From: a virus
Virus record (IMG/VR): IMGVR_UViG_3300044638_004841
Coordinates: 1 to 27,576 of that record
DNA: 27,576 bases
Direction: 5' to 3' (one strand)
Shown: piece after piece, positions 1-4,960 of the stretch
How the letters are laid out: every line of letters starts with the position of its first letter
How positions within the stretch are numbered: the stretch's first letter is position 1
Translations under genes and position numbers: made by a program
The notes under the pieces: model-generated
What the model was told of the DNA's origin: nothing
Databases searched by the model: none
The model's input: only the letters and a program-made list of their open reading frames with translations

Positions 1-124
1 CTGATGTGGTAGCCCACTCATCATCAAAGAGTGGTCGGATAGTTACCTCTCCCTGATCGGTTCCGTTTACGCAGAACCGAATCAGGAATGTGCTTGAGGT
101 AAAGGATTCGTAGGTCATCTTCAT
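1..124 (-). CDS. Partial small hypothetical protein running off the left edge
   Basis: Reading leftwards from ATG at 124, an open frame of 41 codons (MKMTYESFTSSTFLIRF...) continues past the window edge without a stop. A second in-frame ATG lies at 118. The start overlaps the stop of the upstream gene as TGATG, the same coupling seen between the neighbouring small genes, which supports it being real. I see no recognisable domain in the visible part. Function unknown. Confidence 0.6.
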   Translation of the reverse strand, partial: MKMTYESFTSSTFLIRFCVNGTDQGEVTIRPLFDDEWATTS

Positions 125-264
125 CACTTTAGTGCTTTAATTATTTGTGCTACAATTAGCACCACAATGTTAGCGAAAATAACTACTTGTAGGAATGACA
201 TACCCTTTGCGGCTATCTTATCGATCAGTTCAGAGAACTCATCGTTACTGGAAGTCTTCTTCAT
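124..264 (-). CDS. 46-residue single-pass membrane protein
   Basis: The protein starts MKKTSSNDEFSELIDKIAAK and continues into a hydrophobic stretch of about 18 residues (roughly residues 23-42, VVIFANIVVLIVAQII), then ends in a short basic tail ALK. That pattern fits one transmembrane helix with a cytoplasmic N-terminal amphipathic segment. The start lies inside the 3' end of the previous gene (20-base overlap) and the TGA overlaps the next ATG, so it sits in a translationally coupled chain. Family unknown. A small phage membrane protein could modify the host envelope or act in exclusion, but nothing in the sequence proves that. Confidence 0.6.
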   Translation of the reverse strand: MKKTSSNDEFSELIDKIAAKGMSFLQVVIFANIVVLIVAQIIKALK

Positions 265-376
265 CGTATTGTTCTTCTTTGATTACTATGTGTTGTGCGT
301 ATCGTACTCGCGTGATGATTTTACTCATCGTGCTGTCGGAGGTAAGCCTCTTCTTGTTTCTAACTATAGGCTTCAT
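245..376 (-). CDS. 43-residue basic/acidic hypothetical protein
   Basis: The frame opens at ATG 376, overlapping the TGA of the zinc-ribbon gene as ATGA, and ends at TAA 247-245 inside the next small gene. The N-terminal half is strongly basic (KPIVRNKKRLTS) and the C-terminus acidic (KEEQYDEEDFQ). No family recognised. Its support is the perfect stop-start overlaps on both sides and the absence of any alternative gene in this interval. Confidence 0.5.
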   Translation of the reverse strand: MKPIVRNKKRLTSDSTMSKIITRVRYAQHIVIKEEQYDEEDFQ

Positions 377-975
377 CGTAGTGCGTCTTGAAGTTCTTCT
401 CTCGTTAGGTCAGCCTCGTCAGCGAGCCAGTTAAGGAATGTGTCCGACTGATGCGAGCGTACCACTACATCGGTTGCTGTTGAGAATACGTTGCTCGTTC
501 GTGCAAACACAAACCAAACCTCCACGGGAGGGATAAGCGTTCCGTTGTGGATGTTCTCAATAAAGTCATTGAAACTCCATTTCCAGCTTACGTCATCATA
601 CCTGCCAGTAGTCCACCCGTTGGCAACACTTTCGTAGCCATCGTTAAAGTCAACAGCAATGTAGCCTCGGTAACCTTGTCCTTCCCACTTTGCACCTTTG
701 ATGCAGATTGGGGCTCCCTCAAACGTCTCGTAGTTGTCCACGTCGCGTGTCTTGTCAAGCGTATAGGCGTAGTTAAGTTGGCGCATCGAGTCCTCGTTAG
801 GGTCAAACTCTTGGATGATGACAGCAGACTCCCAGTGTGAGTCGTTGCACCCCTCGCAGATTATCTCATCTGATCCGTTGTACTCATAGAAGTCGTTGTC
901 TTGGTTAATCTCTTGCCCACACTCCACACAATTTTGGATAGGCTCTGCTGTTGGGTTATCTGAATAGTCTTTCAT
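373..975 (-). CDS. 200-residue protein with N-terminal zinc-ribbon-like motif
   Basis: Residues 16-44 hold two CxxC pairs (CVECG and CEGC) separated by about 22 residues, the spacing of a zinc ribbon or treble-clef knuckle, so zinc binding is likely. The rest is acidic and rich in Trp, Tyr and Asp, with no catalytic motif I recognise. It starts at an ATG preceded by the A-rich leader shared by this operon (AATAACTATGAAA). The leader lies in the end of the upstream 50-residue gene. A nucleic-acid or protein-binding role is inference from the zinc knuckle alone. Confidence 0.75.
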   Translation of the reverse strand: MKDYSDNPTAEPIQNCVECGQEINQDNDFYEYNGSDEIICEGCNDSHWESAVIIQEFDPNEDSMRQLNYAYTLDKTRDVDNYETFEGAPICIKGAKWEGQGYRGYIAVDFNDGYESVANGWTTGRYDDVSWKWSFNDFIENIHNGTLIPPVEVWFVFARTSNVFSTATDVVVRSHQSDTFLNWLADEADLTREELQDALR

Positions 976-977
976 AG

Positions 978-1130
978 TTATTTGTTTTTGCTGTTGTTTT
1001 TATTGGTTAATTGTTTTGCTAGTTCAAACGCATCCTCCTGGTTGGTGAATGACTTGATGAACCTGAACGGCTCCTGAAGTAGCACATCGTGCTTCTCGGT
1101 GTCGGGGTTGTATGATACCACGTACTCCAT
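978..1130 (-). CDS. 50-residue hypothetical protein, possible paralogue of the next gene
   Basis: The frame runs from ATG 1130 to TAA at 978-980 and encodes MEYVVSYNPDTEKHDV... followed by a Phe/Ala/Lys segment KSFTNQEDAFELAKQL. A similar segment, DSFDQAFRFAKII, occurs in the gene immediately upstream in the transcript (1133-1333), suggesting the two are diverged copies. The last codons (LTNKNN) are encoded by the TTAACCAATAAAAACAAC leader element of the following gene, so the DNA does two jobs. Function unknown. Confidence 0.6.
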   Translation of the reverse strand: MEYVVSYNPDTEKHDVLLQEPFRFIKSFTNQEDAFELAKQLTNKNNSKNK

Positions 1131-1132
1131 AA

Positions 1133-1333
1133 TCAAAAGGTTTGCGTGTCCATAACCTCTCGGCTAATAATCTTGGCGAACCTAAACGCTTGGTCGAATG
1201 AATCGAACTCGTACCCAAGGTCTTGGTCGGCATCGTCCCTTAGGACGTAGATGCCGTCCTTACGTTCAATGCAAACCTTAGCGACTGGTAGTGGTGGGCT
1301 AAATATCTGCCCGAAGAATGATTTGCTTTTCAT
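1133..1333 (-). CDS. 66-residue hypothetical protein
   Basis: I place the start at ATG 1333 because it follows the A-rich leader ending in ACTATGAAAAG like its neighbours. An upstream in-frame ATG at about 1401 (MSHHNGG...) would add 23 residues but would translate through a stable hairpin. The protein has a central CIERKDGIYVLRDD strand-turn-strand pattern and a C-terminal helix DSFDQAFRFAKII resembling the downstream 50-residue protein. Function unknown. The stop is two bases from the next ATG. Confidence 0.6.
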   Translation of the reverse strand: MKSKSFFGQIFSPPLPVAKVCIERKDGIYVLRDDADQDLGYEFDSFDQAFRFAKIISREVMDTQTF

Positions 1334-1361
1334 AGTTTTTAGTTTTTGATTGGGTTTTAAA

Positions 1362-1390
1362 AATGGGGCGTAGCCGCACCTACCCCCATT
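1362..1390 (-). terminator. Stable hairpin in the leader of the 66-residue gene
   Basis: On the minus strand AATGGGG pairs with CCCCATT and the interior GTAG pairs with CTAC, giving an 11-bp stem with one bulged base and a 6-base loop, followed by TTTTTAAAA. It could be a weak intrinsic terminator or attenuator lowering expression of genes beyond 1333, or an RNA stability element. The T-run is short and broken by A, so full termination is uncertain. Confidence 0.45.
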
Positions 1391-1424
1391 GTGATGACTC
1401 ATTGTGCGGATGACTTTTTTGTTT

Positions 1425-1580
1425 CTAAAAGTTTTTAAGTCCGTTAATGATTTTATCCCAATCACCCTCTAAGGCTAAGCGTTTGAACAGCAATTCGCCA
1501 TCCGTTCCGTGGAATACTTTAACTTGTCCGTTGTTCAGTTCTACCCTTAGTGAGGCTTCACCTTTCTGTAATTGTATCAT
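1425..1580 (-). CDS. 51-residue hypothetical protein
   Basis: Start ATG 1580 follows the operon-type leader TTAACTAATAAACAAATAG...ATG; longer in-frame extension upstream has no such signal and overlaps the 74-residue gene. The protein (MIQLQKGEASLRVELNNGQV...) looks like a small beta-rich fold followed by a helix ending WDKIINGLKNF. No family recognised. Confidence 0.6.
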   Translation of the reverse strand: MIQLQKGEASLRVELNNGQVKVFHGTDGELLFKRLALEGDWDKIINGLKNF

Positions 1581-1596
1581 AATTTCTATTTGTTTA

Positions 1597-1821
1597 TTAG
1601 TTAATTGTATGTTCGGTGATGTATATTCGGATGCTGTCCCCGTCCACTTGTACGTAGTAATCGTCATCGTTGTCGTGGTACACTTCCTCGATTTGCTCTC
1701 TTGTTTCGACTGATGCCTTTGTGGCATCAAAGAACTTCTTTGCGGCTTCGTATGTGGTGAAGGATTCGTGGTCGTTGTAGTCGCACAATGAATGTGCTTC
1801 GTGGAGGATGTAGAATTTCAT
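1597..1821 (-). CDS. 74-residue hypothetical protein
   Basis: MKFYILHEAHSLCDYNDHES begins a small alpha/beta protein with an acidic, aromatic middle (YHDNDDDYYVQVDGDS) and C-terminal beta strand IRIYITEHTIN. The 3' end supplies the TTAACTAATAAAC leader of the next gene (the codons ATT AAC TAA). No catalytic or binding motif is evident. Confidence comes from start context and tight packing. Confidence 0.65.
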   Translation of the reverse strand: MKFYILHEAHSLCDYNDHESFTTYEAAKKFFDATKASVETREQIEEVYHDNDDDYYVQVDGDSIRIYITEHTIN

Positions 1822-1825
1822 TTGT

Positions 1826-1978
1826 TTAGTATTTAATTTGTTTGTCGGTAGAGCATATATTGCTCAATTCGTTCTCAAAGAATTCAGTCATTTGCTCAAA
1901 GTCAAAGTGAACCTTTGCGTTTGCGTCAATGTGGTAGTACACAGGAACGATGATTTGCTGGGGGATGTGGGTTTTCAT
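1826..1978 (-). CDS. 50-residue hypothetical protein
   Basis: The frame MKTHIPQQIIVPVYYHIDAN... runs from ATG 1978 to TAA at 1826-1828. Its start is 22 bases downstream of a strong match to the repeated operon promoter (2000-2030), so it is probably the first gene of a sub-transcript. The protein has two short hydrophobic strands and an acidic helix (FEQMTEFFENEL). Family unknown. Confidence 0.6.
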   Translation of the reverse strand: MKTHIPQQIIVPVYYHIDANAKVHFDFEQMTEFFENELSNICSTDKQIKY

Positions 1979-1999
1979 ATTGTTTATTTATTAGTTGGT

Positions 2000-2030
2000 T
2001 AAAGGTTAAAATGCTTTCTAACTTATGCAA
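2000..2030 (-). promoter_or_regulatory. Minus-strand promoter, copy C of three
   Basis: On the minus strand TTG (2030-2028, in CTTGCATA) is followed after exactly 20 bases by AACCTTTA (2007-2000). Copies at 2920-2950 and 4550-4580 have the same two elements at the same spacing. The arrangement fits the Bacteroidota TTG / TAnnTTTG promoter, with the first T of the -7 box replaced. Confidence 0.6.
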
Positions 2031-2037
2031 GCAAGAA

Positions 2038-2634
2038 TTAGGCGTTAATTCTCTTTCTGTAAACATCTTGCTGGCGCTCAAATTCCTCGCGCACTTCAGC
2101 AATTTGCTGTTCAGTCAGTTCGTTTTCAAAGCCATCAAGCACAGCCGATTTATAGTCATCAAACGTATCGTAGTATTCTACTTCATCTTCAAGTCGGTAA
2201 AAGAAATTCTCCTCGTTGTTGATGTACATCCACTCACTATATGTGAAGCATTTGTCATCCATCACACCTTTCTCGTAGTCAGCATATCCGCCAAAGTCAC
2301 TACCTGCTTCTTCGTACTCTCCGCGAATAAGAACAGCATATTCTTCTGACAAACGGCGCAGGAATCCTTGTGGTGGTGACCAAGCAGAATCTCCGCTAAT
2401 CAGTAGGTCATCGTCTTGACGACGCTCTACTTCAAAGTCAAACCATTTAGTTCCGTAGTCATAGATTTCCTCGAACACATCATTTTTCTTCTCACGTTTG
2501 TCGGTGAAGAATGTGTCGCACCAATCGCTGAATGTGCCTTCGTGAGAATGGTAGGTTTCGAACTTGGTTTGCAGTAGGTCAAGGATATCTTTCTCTCCGC
2601 GAATGATTACCCAATTGTAGCAGTTATTAGCCAT
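2038..2634 (-). CDS. Api92-like / DUF1281-type ferredoxin-fold phage protein
   Basis: The N-terminus MANNCYNWVIIRGEKDILDL matches the signature of the Api92-like ferredoxin-like domain family common in phages and plasmids (MANxxYNxxxxxG followed by an FE-rich helix). The middle segment with PPQGFLRRLSEEY and YEEAGSDFGG is also typical, placed around residues 87-115. The rest is very acidic. The molecular role of this family is not established as far as I know. Start ATG 2634 follows the leader CAACCAATAAACAATTAG...CTATG. Assignment is from remembered family features, not a search. Confidence 0.7.
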   Translation of the reverse strand: MANNCYNWVIIRGEKDILDLLQTKFETYHSHEGTFSDWCDTFFTDKREKKNDVFEEIYDYGTKWFDFEVERRQDDDLLISGDSAWSPPQGFLRRLSEEYAVLIRGEYEEAGSDFGGYADYEKGVMDDKCFTYSEWMYINNEENFFYRLEDEVEYYDTFDDYKSAVLDGFENELTEQQIAEVREEFERQQDVYRKRINA

Positions 2635-2679
2635 AGTTTCTAATTGTTTATTGGTTGATTTTATTTTACGATTTGTTTA

Positions 2680-2892
2680 TTAAAGTTCTAAAACAGCAAG
2701 GGTGACGTTACCCTCGCGGTCTATCCACCCCTCCTTGATTAGGGCAGTCGCGGTTCGGCCGTAGGAGCCTTGAAGGCTCCAGGCCATACCGCTTTTGACA
2801 AGGTCAGCGAAGAGGCACACGACTTCTTGGTCGTTTAGTTCGCCCTGTTCGTAGGCGATGATGTTGTCGATTGATGATGTTTCGTTGTTCAT
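2680..2892 (-). CDS. 70-residue conserved small phage protein (WxLQGxYGR family)
   Basis: I start at ATG 2892 (MNNETSSIDNII), just downstream of promoter copy B. The sequence IIAYEQGELNDQEVVCLFADL followed by WSLQGSYGRTATALIKEGW is the hallmark of a very widespread phage family of small helical proteins, usually 60-80 residues (I believe a DUF74xx family). Its function is unknown. The conserved LQGxYGRTA block at residues 40-50 is intact. Confidence 0.75.
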   Translation of the reverse strand: MNNETSSIDNIIAYEQGELNDQEVVCLFADLVKSGMAWSLQGSYGRTATALIKEGWIDREGNVTLAVLEL

Positions 2893-2919
2893 ATTAATTG
2901 TTTTACTTGATTGGTTTAG

Positions 2920-2950
2920 CAAAGGTGATAATTGATTTTGGAATATGCAA
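2920..2950 (-). promoter_or_regulatory. Minus-strand promoter, copy B of three
   Basis: CTTGCATAT with TTG at 2950-2948, a 20-base spacer, then CACCTTTG at 2927-2920. It lies in the 79-base gap between the genes at 2972-3178 and 2680-2892 and is nearly identical to copy A at 4550-4580, including TTATCACCTTTG. Confidence 0.65.
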
Positions 2951-2971
2951 GAGAAAGTTATTAACAATTTG

Positions 2972-3178
2972 TTATTTAAGTTCCAACTCGTTATTACTTG
3001 GATTAAAGTACCTGACGCACGTTCCGTATTTTGATGGTGCTTGGATTAGGTACCTACCATCCTCGCACTTACTCACTTTGAAGTCGCTCATCCTTTGTTT
3101 AAAGAATCGCATAGTGTCCCTCGCAAAGTAGTAGGGCGCAGTTTCTGCTGTTAGTTTTTTGATTTGGCCTATTGTCAT
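2972..3178 (-). CDS. 68-residue conserved small phage protein (YFxRDTMRFF family)
   Basis: The sequence YYFARDTMRFFKQRMSDFKV at about residues 16-35, followed by DGRYLIQAPS and RYFNP, resembles a small phage protein family recognised by an FFxRdTMRFF motif. I recall it as a family of unknown function. Start ATG 3178 follows the standard leader AACAAATAAACAATAGAAAC. Complete and of usual length. Confidence 0.7.
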   Translation of the reverse strand: MTIGQIKKLTAETAPYYFARDTMRFFKQRMSDFKVSKCEDGRYLIQAPSKYGTCVRYFNPSNNELELK

Positions 3179-3197
3179 AGTTTCTATTGTTTATTTG

Positions 3198-3584
3198 TTA
3201 TTGAATTGTGAACCAATCTTCGTCCATATTGAACTCATCGATTTGTGCTTGACTAACGAACGCTTCGCAGTACCAAGAGTCTCCTCCGTCACTATCTATT
3301 GTCAGGTCTGCCGTTACGTTAGTACCTAACAAGGTCTCCCACTCGCGGACGAAGTCGCTTACGTCTTCTTCGGTTCCGTCAAAGTATGTCCATACTCGCA
3401 AAAGATTTTCTTCTTCCATCGATTTAAGTTCCGCTTCAACGTCTGATGGATTGCATAGATATTTTACTGCATCCGTTTCAAATGCTTCGATGTTGGCGAG
3501 ATTTAATGCTTTCTCGTAGTCATCTGCTTGAACTTCAATAATTGTTGAATTAGTTATGCTCAAGATAAATTGGTAGGTTTTCAT
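3198..3584 (-). CDS. 128-residue acidic hypothetical protein
   Basis: The N-terminus MKTYQFILSITNSTIIEVQA followed by DDYEKALNLANIEAF looks like a beta-beta-alpha unit as in small single-domain phage early proteins. The remainder is strongly acidic, with a DSDGGDSWYC loop near residue 100. No known family recognised. Leader AACCAATAAACAATAGAACC precedes ATG 3584; the TAA of the upstream gene is part of that leader. Confidence 0.7.
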   Translation of the reverse strand: MKTYQFILSITNSTIIEVQADDYEKALNLANIEAFETDAVKYLCNPSDVEAELKSMEEENLLRVWTYFDGTEEDVSDFVREWETLLGTNVTADLTIDSDGGDSWYCEAFVSQAQIDEFNMDEDWFTIQ

Positions 3585-3596
3585 AGGTTCTATTGT

Positions 3597-3788
3597 TTAT
3601 TGGTTGTTTTCAGTTAGTACTTTGTGGGCTTCCTCTATTTGCTCACCGAGGTCAACGGATAGCATCTCAATGATGTCGAAGGCAATTAATTTGTTTCGCG
3701 TTTGGTCGTCAGTTGCATTGACGAAGTCTCCAACAGCATTTAGGTACTCGGCATATGCTCGTACCATATTCTTTAATTCAGTTTTCAT
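3597..3788 (-). CDS. 63-residue helical hypothetical protein
   Basis: Composition and heptad-like spacing (ELKNMVRAYAEYLNAVGDFV, then IIEMLSVDLGEQIEEAHKVL) indicate an all-helical small protein. Start ATG 3788 follows CTAACCAATAAAAC...CCTATG, whose TAA is the stop of the upstream 57-residue gene. Function unknown. Confidence 0.65.
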   Translation of the reverse strand: MKTELKNMVRAYAEYLNAVGDFVNATDDQTRNKLIAFDIIEMLSVDLGEQIEEAHKVLTENNQ

Positions 3789-3808
3789 AGGTTCTATAGT
3801 TTTATTGG

Positions 3809-3982
3809 TTAGTAAGGTTGTAGAGTAGTGTAGCCGTAGGCGATTATTTTGCCTTGGGCAAGTAGGTTATTAAGTTCCTTTGAGAACGCAGTCTCGCTTG
3901 GAGCCTTGTCAGATACAACGTCAAACGTTACCTCTGTAGTCACTCCCTTGTTGGCAGTCCTTGAAAAAAATGTATGGTTCAT
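3809..3982 (-). CDS. 57-residue hypothetical protein expressed from ribozyme-proximal leader
   Basis: Frame MNHTFFSRTANKGVTTEVTF... runs from ATG 3982 to TAA 3809-3811. It looks like two beta strands and a helix (ETAFSKELNNLLAQGK) ending in a short strand. Its 5' leader is exactly the sequence predicted to remain after hammerhead 2 cleaves (TTAACC at 4003-3998 onwards), 21 bases before the ATG. No family recognised. Confidence 0.65.
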   Translation of the reverse strand: MNHTFFSRTANKGVTTEVTFDVVSDKAPSETAFSKELNNLLAQGKIIAYGYTTLQPY

Positions 3983-3997
3983 AGTCAATTGTTTTTT

Positions 3998-4049
3998 GGT
4001 TAAGATGCCTCACGGCATTTCGGCTAATGTCAAGCCTCTTCAGTTAACC
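3998..4049 (-). ncRNA. Type I hammerhead ribozyme 2
   Basis: Read on the minus strand: stem I GGUUAA (4049-4044) pairs with UUAACC (4003-3998). The core is CUGAAGA (4043-4037). Stem II is GGCU/AGCC (4036-4033 with 4025-4022) with a 7-base loop. GAAA follows at 4021-4018. Stem III is UGCC/GGCA closed by a GNRA tetraloop GUGA. U16.1-C17 lie at 4005-4004. Every invariant hammerhead position is present (C3, U4, G5, A6, G8, A9, G12, A13, A14, A15.1-U16.1, H17). Predicted cleavage is between 4004 and 4003, leaving 2',3'-cyclic phosphate upstream and 5'-OH downstream. Stems II and III are closed by loops and stem I is open, which defines type I. Confidence 0.92.
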
Positions 4050-4408
4050 TCTTTAGTGTCATTATCATATATTACGTTCACCAACTGAATGGCGGCATTG
4101 TCACCGATAAATTCACGGGCAGTGAGGTATGCCTCTGTGCGGCTCACTCGCAGTCCTCCTAAAAGGAAGTCGAATAGTGTGCCGTTAGTATATTCTACGC
4201 TACGTACAAATACCGATTCATTGGTCAGCAACTTCATTAGCGACTTCACTAATTCGGTCTCGGTAAAGAACTCTTCCCTCGCACTTCCTTTGCGAAGATT
4301 GCCGACTTGTAGGAGTTTAGTGGTCTCTGCCTTGTCGGTGTAGCGCATTAAGAAATCTACCTCTCGGCCTGTTTTTTTGCTTTGTAGTCTAACTTTAAAC
4401 TCTCCCAT
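4040..4408 (-). CDS. 122-residue hypothetical protein between the two ribozymes
   Basis: MGEFKVRLQSKKTGREVDFL opens a soluble mixed alpha/beta protein with no motif I can assign. ATG 4408 lies 23 bases downstream of the hammerhead 1 cleavage site, after the leader TTAACCACTAAAATCAAATC. Its last codons, GTT AAC TGA, form the 5' strand of stem I and the first core bases of hammerhead 2, so its stop codon is part of the ribozyme. The 15-codon leader ORF upstream ends with the same three codons. Confidence 0.7.
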   Translation of the reverse strand: MGEFKVRLQSKKTGREVDFLMRYTDKAETTKLLQVGNLRKGSAREEFFTETELVKSLMKLLTNESVFVRSVEYTNGTLFDFLLGGLRVSRTEAYLTAREFIGDNAAIQLVNVIYDNDTKEVN

Positions 4409-4425
4409 TTTGATTTGATTTTAGT

Positions 4426-4477
4426 GGTTAAGACCTACCGAAGTAGGTTTCGGCTCATTAAGCCTCATCAGTTAACC
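4426..4477 (-). ncRNA. Type I hammerhead ribozyme 1
   Basis: On the minus strand: stem I GGUUAA (4477-4472) with UUAACC (4431-4426). Core CUGAUGA (4471-4465). Stem II GGCU/AGCC (4464-4461 with 4455-4452), loop UAAUG. GAAA at 4451-4448. Stem III CCUAC/GUAGG (4447-4443 with 4438-4434) closed by a cUUCGg tetraloop. U16.1-C17 at 4433-4432. All invariant core bases are present. Predicted cleavage is between 4432 and 4431. Compared with hammerhead 2, stem III is different in sequence and length yet still fully paired, which is covariation in support of the structure. Confidence 0.93.
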
Positions 4478-4515
4478 TTATTAATGTTTTCGGCTAGATT
4501 TACGTGAATTTTCAT
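4468..4515 (-). CDS. 15-residue leader ORF ending inside hammerhead 1
   Basis: ATG 4515 begins MKIHVNLAENINKVN followed by TGA at 4470-4468. It is the first ORF after promoter copy A, with a leader ending in CACTATGAAA like the larger genes. Its final codons GTT AAC encode the 5' strand of ribozyme stem I and its stop is core U4-G5-A6. A ribosome terminating here would cover the core, so translation probably influences folding or cleavage. The peptide itself need not have a function. Confidence 0.5.
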   Translation of the reverse strand: MKIHVNLAENINKVN

Positions 4516-4549
4516 AGTGGTGTAGATTAGTTGTTGTTGTTTGATGGGT

Positions 4550-4580
4550 CAAAGGTGATAACGACATTTGACATATGCAA
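4550..4580 (-). promoter_or_regulatory. Minus-strand promoter, copy A, head of the early operon
   Basis: TTG (4580-4578, in CTTGCATATG) and CACCTTTG (4557-4550) are separated by 20 bases, identical in layout to copies B and C. The transcript would begin around 4544, about 30 bases before the leader ORF, so hammerhead 1 sits within the first 120 bases of the RNA. Confidence 0.65.
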
Positions 4581-4690
4581 GTTTTTAGGTGAAAGTTTTT
4601 TTGATTCACCCGTAACTTGCTGATAATCACCGACAAAAGTTTTAGTCAGAGGGTTAGCGTAGGTGCATAACCATTGCCATAGTGGGGGAA

Positions 4691-4744
4691 AGTGGGAGGT
4701 AGTGGGAGGTAAGGGAGTAGTTAGGGAGTAGTTAGGGAGGGGTT
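4691..4744 (+). repeat. G-rich tandem repeats, possible G-quadruplex
   Basis: AGTGGGAGGT occurs twice in tandem (4691-4710). AGGGAGTAGTT follows twice (4712-4733) with a third variant copy AGGGAGGGGTT (4734-4744). The strand bias is extreme, with many GG or GGG runs spaced by 2-8 bases, enough for several G-quadruplex registers. Confidence 0.7.
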
Positions 4745-4753
4745 ATTGTTCCA

Positions 4754-4769
4754 CTCTTGTGAACAAGAG
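4754..4769. repeat. Gapped palindrome CTCTTGT-GA-ACAAGAG
   Basis: Perfect 7-bp inverted repeat with a 2-base spacer directly after the G-rich repeats. The short spacer makes it more like a dimeric regulator operator than an RNA hairpin. Confidence 0.5.
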
Positions 4770-4960
4770 CAAACCAAACCACAATACCAATCAACATCCA
4801 AATGCCAACAAGTAGTACGCATTAGCGCAGTTAGTTACTTACCATAGCGCACCTACCAAAACGCCAAAATCCTGCAATAGGAATCAGCGCACGCGAGGGG
4901 CATACCTGTGGGATTGCGTTTCCGTTTGCGCGTGCGTACGTTTATATATGTATATTATCC

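Noticed and set aside
395-425. CTGACGA on the minus strand near the end of the zinc-ribbon gene
   Set aside because: No GAAA after a stem II hairpin and no matching stem I, so not a hammerhead.
167-434. Overlapping plus-strand frames near the left edge
   Set aside because: They oppose a well-supported chain of minus-strand genes and have no promoter or leader.
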